Translations under genes and position numbers: made by a program
In this document: in pieces, positions 60,505 to 64,000 of the stretch
Position numbering within the stretch: the stretch's first letter is position 1
How the letters are laid out: each line of letters begins with the position of its first letter
The notes under the pieces: model-generated
What the model saw: only the letters and a program-made list of their open reading frames with translations
Databases searched by the model: none
What the model was told of the DNA's origin: nothing
Source: Nocardioides szechwanensis
Lineage (GTDB): Bacteria > Actinomycetota > Actinomycetes > Propionibacteriales > Nocardioidaceae
Direction of reading: 5' to 3'
DNA: 64,000 nt
NCBI RefSeq assembly: GCF_900103935.1
Contig: NZ_FNIC01000003.1
Coordinates: 124,001-188,000, forward strand

Positions 60505-60509
60505 GGGCG

Positions 60510-61496
60510 TCAGGATTCCACAAGGGTCGGCCGGAACCACAGGTGGTGCCCTTCGCGGACGGCGGTGACGTGGCCGGGGAGCTGGATCTCCTTGGGGAGC
60601 TGGTCGCGGTTGTGGACCTGGCGCTCCAGTGCGTCGACGTGGACGGCGAAGAGCTCGGAGGCCGGGCTGCCCGCGGCCAGGGCGGCGAGCCGGAGCATCC
60701 GGGTGCGGACCGCGGGCTCGAGCGCCCGGATCTCTCGTACGTCGAAGCCCGCGGCGTCGTCGTGGTGCTCGGCCAGCGCCTGCTCGGCGAAGCGGTCGAG
60801 CGCCTCCATGTCGGGACGCAGCTGCTCGCCGGTGCGGGCCAGGGTCTCGGCGACGCCCGGGCCGAGCTCGCGCTCGAGCATCGGCAGCACCGTGTGGCGG
60901 ACGCGGGAGCGGGTGAACCGGGGGTCCTCGTTGTGGGGGTCCTGCCAGAAGTCGATGCCCTCGGAGCGGCACGCCGCCTCGGTCTGCTCGCGGCTGACGT
61001 CGAGGAGCGGGCGCCGGAAGACGTCGAAGGAGCGGCGCATCCCGGCGATCGAGCGGCCCCCAGAACCCCGGGTGAGCCCGAGCAGCACGGTCTCGGCCTG
61101 GTCGTCGCGGGTGTGGCCGAGCAGCACCACCTCGGAGCCGAGCCGACCGGCGACCTCCTCGAGCACCGCGTAGCGCGCCTCGCGGGCCGCCGCCTCGGGC
61201 CCCTGGCCCTCGGCCACGACCGCGACCCGGCACGACGCGGTCTCGTCGGCCCCGAGCCGCGCCATCTGGGCGACCACCCGCGACGCGTGGTCCGCCGAAC
61301 CGTCCTGGAGGCCGTGGTCGACGGTCACCCCGATCACCCGCCACGGGCGCGAGCGCGACTCGAAGACAGCAGCGGCGAGCAGGGCCAGCGAGTCGGCGCC
61401 GCCCGAGCAGGCCACGATCACCGGGTGGTCGCCGACGTCGGCGAGCGACCGTCGTACAGCGAGACGGACGGCGGCGACCGCGGGGTCGAGCGTCAC
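60510..61496 (-). CDS. tilS: tRNA(Ile)-lysidine synthase
   Basis: The product has 328 residues. The N-type ATP pyrophosphatase loop is VIVACSGGADSLALLAAA. HGLQDGSADHASR and LLGHTRDDQAETVLLGLTRG are the TilS-specific motifs, and RSIAGMRRSFDVFRRPLLDV follows. It converts C34 of the CAU-anticodon tRNA-Ile to lysidine so that AUA is read. The C-terminal domain is short, as in other actinobacteria. I chose GTG 61496 (VTLDPAVAAVRLAV); the frame runs to 61544 inside the preceding gene. Confidence 0.95.
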   Translation of the reverse strand: MTLDPAVAAVRLAVRRSLADVGDHPVIVACSGGADSLALLAAAVFESRSRPWRVIGVTVDHGLQDGSADHASRVVAQMARLGADETASCRVAVVAEGQGPEAAAREARYAVLEEVAGRLGSEVVLLGHTRDDQAETVLLGLTRGSGGRSIAGMRRSFDVFRRPLLDVSREQTEAACRSEGIDFWQDPHNEDPRFTRSRVRHTVLPMLERELGPGVAETLARTGEQLRPDMEALDRFAEQALAEHHDDAAGFDVREIRALEPAVRTRMLRLAALAAGSPASELFAVHVDALERQVHNRDQLPKEIQLPGHVTAVREGHHLWFRPTLVES

Positions 61497-61500
61497 GGCG

Positions 61501-62544
61501 TCAGAGGACCCGGGCGACCCAGGCTGCCGGGTCGGCGATCTCATCCTTGGACGGGAGGTTCTCGGGCCCGGCCCAGACCGCGTTGAAGTCGTCCATCCCG
61601 ACCTTGTCGACGACGGCGCGCACGAAGGCGGCGCCGTCGCGGTACTGCGCCATCTTGGCGTCGAGGCCGAGCAGCCGGCGCAGGACCCGGTCGAGGGTGC
61701 CGATGCCCTTGCGGCGTTCGTTGAACGCGCCCCGGATCTTCTCGACGCTCGGGATGACGGAGGGTCCGACGCCGTCCATGACCACGTCGGCGTGGCCCTC
61801 CAGGAGCGACATCACTCCGGTGACCCGGTCGAGGATCTGCTTCTGCTCGGGCGAGCTCATGATGTCCATGAGGCTGCCGCCGCGGACACCGTCCTTGAGC
61901 GCGTCGGTGACCCGCTTGAGGCCGTCGTCGAGCAGCTTGGTCGGCTCGACGGTGCGCGCGAGCGCCTCGATCTCGGAGAAGAGGTGGCCGCGCATCCACG
62001 GCACCGCGGTGAACTGCACGCGGTGGGTCTCCTCGTGCAGGCAGACCCAGAGGCGGAAGTCGTGGGGGTCGGCGTTGATCTCGCGCTCGACGTGGACGAT
62101 GTTGGGCGCCACCAGCAGGAGCCGCCCGTCGGGCTCGTAGAACGGGTCGAACTGGCCGAGCACCTTGCTGCCCATGAAGCCCAGCAGGCCACCGATCTCG
62201 GCGCCCGTGATCCGGGAGCCGACCTTGAGCGCCAGCCCGGTGGGCGGCTTCTTGGACGAGAGCTTGTCGACCAGCGGGCCGATGACGACCTTGAAGCCGT
62301 CGGCGTTGGCGCGGATCCAGCCGGGCCGGTCGACCACGAGCACCGGGGCGTTGTGGTGGGCCGCGACCAGTCCGGTGAACTCACGGACCAGCCCGGTGGA
62401 GCGTCCGGCGCCCGCGCGCAGCTCCTCGACGACCTCGTCGGCCTCGTCGCGGCCGACCTCGGGGCCGTCGCCGGCGATCTTGGTGCCGACCGAGACGGCG
62501 AAGTCCCAGTCGACCATCGACTCAGCGGTCGGGTTCGTCGTCAT
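61501..62544 (-). CDS. Zinc-dependent metalloprotease, DUF2342 family
   Basis: The product has 347 residues. The zincin motif is LWVCLHEETHRVQFTAVPWM (HEETH), with a further conserved EGHADVVMDGVG downstream that can supply the third ligand. Surrounding blocks GLLGFMGSKVLGQFDPF and LLLVAPNIVHVERE are typical of this actinobacterial family, sometimes annotated as coenzyme-F420-associated. There is no signal peptide, so it is cytoplasmic. It lies between dacB and tilS; the substrate is unknown. Confidence 0.9.
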   Translation of the reverse strand: MTTNPTAESMVDWDFAVSVGTKIAGDGPEVGRDEADEVVEELRAGAGRSTGLVREFTGLVAAHHNAPVLVVDRPGWIRANADGFKVVIGPLVDKLSSKKPPTGLALKVGSRITGAEIGGLLGFMGSKVLGQFDPFYEPDGRLLLVAPNIVHVEREINADPHDFRLWVCLHEETHRVQFTAVPWMRGHLFSEIEALARTVEPTKLLDDGLKRVTDALKDGVRGGSLMDIMSSPEQKQILDRVTGVMSLLEGHADVVMDGVGPSVIPSVEKIRGAFNERRKGIGTLDRVLRRLLGLDAKMAQYRDGAAFVRAVVDKVGMDDFNAVWAGPENLPSKDEIADPAAWVARVL

Positions 62545-62579
62545 GCCCCGAATCTAGCCGGGGGTTGGTGCGCCGTTCC

Positions 62580-62644
62580 GCGTCGAGTGACGCGGGGGGC
62601 CGGTTCTGGGGGCCGAAATGCCGGCCTGCCGCGTCACTCGACGC
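62580..62644. repeat. Long inverted repeat (element F) overlapping the dacB 3' end
   Basis: Two 24-base arms (62580-62603 and 62621-62644) pair at 22 positions around a 17-base loop. The arm begins GCGTCGAGTGACGCGG; its first 14 bases are themselves a dyad, GCGTC-GAGT-GACGC. The right arm includes the dacB stop codon (62634-62636) and the last codons, so the gene reads into the repeat. It could terminate the dacB transcript. Confidence 0.85.
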
Positions 62645-64000
62645 CGCAGAGGCAGGCAGCCAGAGCCGCGGCGGCGAAGTCGAGGGCGACCTCCGCGTCG
62701 GTCTCGTCCGGCTTCGCCACCCGGTCGGCCATCAGCACGAACAGCATCGGGCGCCCGGTGGCGTCGGTGGTGAAGCCGGCCATCGAGCTCACCCCGGTCA
62801 GGGTGCCGGTCTTGGCGCGGACCCTGCCGCGCGCCGGGGCCGCCACCTCGGAGAACCGGTCGGCCAGCGACCCGTTGAACGCCGACACCGGCAGCCCGCT
62901 CACCACTGCCCCCAGCCGGGGGCGGGACGTCGCCAGCTGGAGCACGGCCAGCAGGGTGCGGGGGGTCAGCCGGTTGCGGCGGCTGAGACCGCTGCCGTCG
63001 TACAACGTGTCGGCGGTGAGGTCGACCCCCGCCTCGCCCAGGACCTGCGCGACCCCACGCCGGCCGCCGGCGAACGACGCGTCGTCGACGGCCCGGAGCC
63101 CGACGTGTCGCAGCAGCACCTCGCTGGCCTCGTTGTCGCTGGTCTGGAGCACCCGCTCGACGATCTGGGCGAGGGGTGCGCTGGTCACGCGGGCGATCGT
63201 GGGCGAGCCCGCGGCGGCGGTCGCGGGGGCGGGCGCCGCGGTGACGGTGATCCCCTGCTCGGCCAGGGCTGCGGCGAACGTCTGCGCCGCGTCGAGCGCC
63301 GGGTCGGCGACGCGGCCGAAGCCGGTGTCCGGGCGCCCCTCGTCCACCCACAGCGAGGTGATCGGGGAGACGACGCCGTCGGGGACGTAGTCGGGCTCCC
63401 ACTGCGGGCTCGCGCTCGGTCCGGTGAACAGGCTCGCGTCGTAGCCGAGCGTGACCCGGCGGACACCGCGCTCGCGGAGGCTGGCCGCTGTTCGCGCGGC
63501 GAGGTCGGCCACGTCGGCGCGGACGGGGTACAGCGCCTCCTCGTCGGCCGCGACCGGGCCGCGGGCGAGGAACGGGTCACCCCCGCCGACGAGCACGATC
63601 CGCCCCTTGCCGGCGCGTACGACCGTGGTCTCGAAGGTGTGGTCCGGGCCGAGGGCGAGCAGCGCGGCCGCGCTGGTGACGACCTTGGTGGTCGAGGCCG
63701 GGACCGCCGTGCCGGAGCCGATCAGGACCGGCCGGCCGTCGGCCGGGTCGAGCGGCGCGACCGCCGCGAGCACGTGCGGCCCGAGGTCGGGGTCGCCGAG
63801 GTAGGGAGTCAGCACCTTGCGTACCGCCGACACGTTGAGCGCTCCTGGCAGGAGTACGTCGGCGACCGGGGAGGGCACCGTGACCGGGGGCAGCTCGAGC
63901 CCCTCCGGGGGGGCGACCGTGTTCGGGTCGGCGCCAGGCGAGGGCTGGTCGCGGCCCAGCCAGCGGTCCACGAGGTCGTAGCGCCAGGTCGCGACGCCGC
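62634..64000 (-). CDS. dacB: D-alanyl-D-alanine carboxypeptidase/endopeptidase (PBP4, DacB type), 5' end outside the window
   Basis: At least 455 codons; the frame is still open at base 64000, so the N-terminus, with the expected signal peptide, is missing. The penicillin-binding motifs are SxxK in VPASTTKVVTSAAALLALG, SxN in LQTSDNEASEVLLRHV, and KTG in VRAKTGTLTGVSSMAG. The large insertion after SxxK is typical of class C low-mass PBPs. It trims peptidoglycan cross-links outside the cell. The C-terminus (ALAACLCGVE) is encoded within inverted repeat F. Confidence 0.93.
   Translation of the reverse strand, partial: GVATWRYDLVDRWLGRDQPSPGADPNTVAPPEGLELPPVTVPSPVADVLLPGALNVSAVRKVLTPYLGDPDLGPHVLAAVAPLDPADGRPVLIGSGTAVPASTTKVVTSAAALLALGPDHTFETTVVRAGKGRIVLVGGGDPFLARGPVAADEEALYPVRADVADLAARTAASLRERGVRRVTLGYDASLFTGPSASPQWEPDYVPDGVVSPITSLWVDEGRPDTGFGRVADPALDAAQTFAAALAEQGITVTAAPAPATAAAGSPTIARVTSAPLAQIVERVLQTSDNEASEVLLRHVGLRAVDDASFAGGRRGVAQVLGEAGVDLTADTLYDGSGLSRRNRLTPRTLLAVLQLATSRPRLGAVVSGLPVSAFNGSLADRFSEVAAPARGRVRAKTGTLTGVSSMAGFTTDATGRPMLFVLMADRVAKPDETDAEVALDFAAAALAACLCGVE

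Overview
The window looks like core chromosome of a high-G+C actinobacterium, most likely Nocardioides or a close relative in the Nocardioidaceae. The reasons are the strong G/C bias at third codon positions, frequent GTG starts, actinobacterial marker genes (lsr2, the 33-residue ribosomal protein bS22, DUF3180 after folK, a DUF2342 metalloprotease, a cobA-hemD fusion, a BldN-type sigma factor with an RsbN-like partner), and a gene order that I recall as being close to Streptomyces (rex/hem, bldN, a small helix-turn-helix gene, trpS, radA/disA/mutY, clpC, lsr2, nad/pan, ftsH/fol/hpt/tilS). No prophage, insertion sequence, CRISPR array or resistance island is visible. No gene-free stretch exceeds about 260 bases.

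Layout. 0-2 kb: a small membrane coiled-coil protein, tRNA-Lys(UUU) and a PAS-containing histidine kinase. 2-8.6 kb: a crotonase, then the leftward haem operon rex-hemA-hemC-cobA/hemD-hemB with a candidate Rex operator in front and a long hairpin behind. 8.7-11.6 kb: a glutaredoxin-like protein and an acyl-CoA ligase, divergent from a HAD-IB phosphatase. 11.6-16.5 kb: a BldN-like ECF sigma factor that lacks any ATG/GTG/TTG start, its RsbN-like anti-sigma, a PlsC-type acyltransferase, an SDR epimerase, bS22 and a small HTH regulator. 16.6-19 kb: an AcuC deacetylase and an attenuator-controlled tryptophanyl-tRNA synthetase. 19-26.3 kb: a haloalkane dehalogenase, an SRPBCC protein, proC, proline dehydrogenase, a TetR-linked ABC exporter, a TIM-barrel isomerase and a Ppx/GppA phosphatase.

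26.3-35 kb: a Cys-rich protein, a VOC protein, a methyltransferase, a LacI regulator, radA, disA, mutY and a glycosyltransferase. 35-44 kb: clpC, lsr2 and a tightly packed cofactor operon DUF2520-panC-panD-nadB-nadC-coaX serving pantothenate/CoA and NAD synthesis. 44-51 kb: a glycosyltransferase/sulfotransferase/glycosyltransferase cluster and an osmoprotectant ABC transporter. 51-64 kb: a leftward run dacB (cut by the window end), DUF2342 protease, tilS, hpt, prs, ftsH, folE, an O-methyltransferase, folP, folB, folK, DUF3180, a coiled-coil membrane protein and a GNAT enzyme.

The least explained items are: (1) the bldN-like gene, whose best-placed initiation codon is AUC; (2) a Trp-Trp leader peptide plus terminator before trpS; and (3) six unusually long inverted repeats placed immediately 3' of genes. 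In five of these repeats each arm is itself a small dyad, and two of them, 41 kb apart, share almost the same arm sequence.
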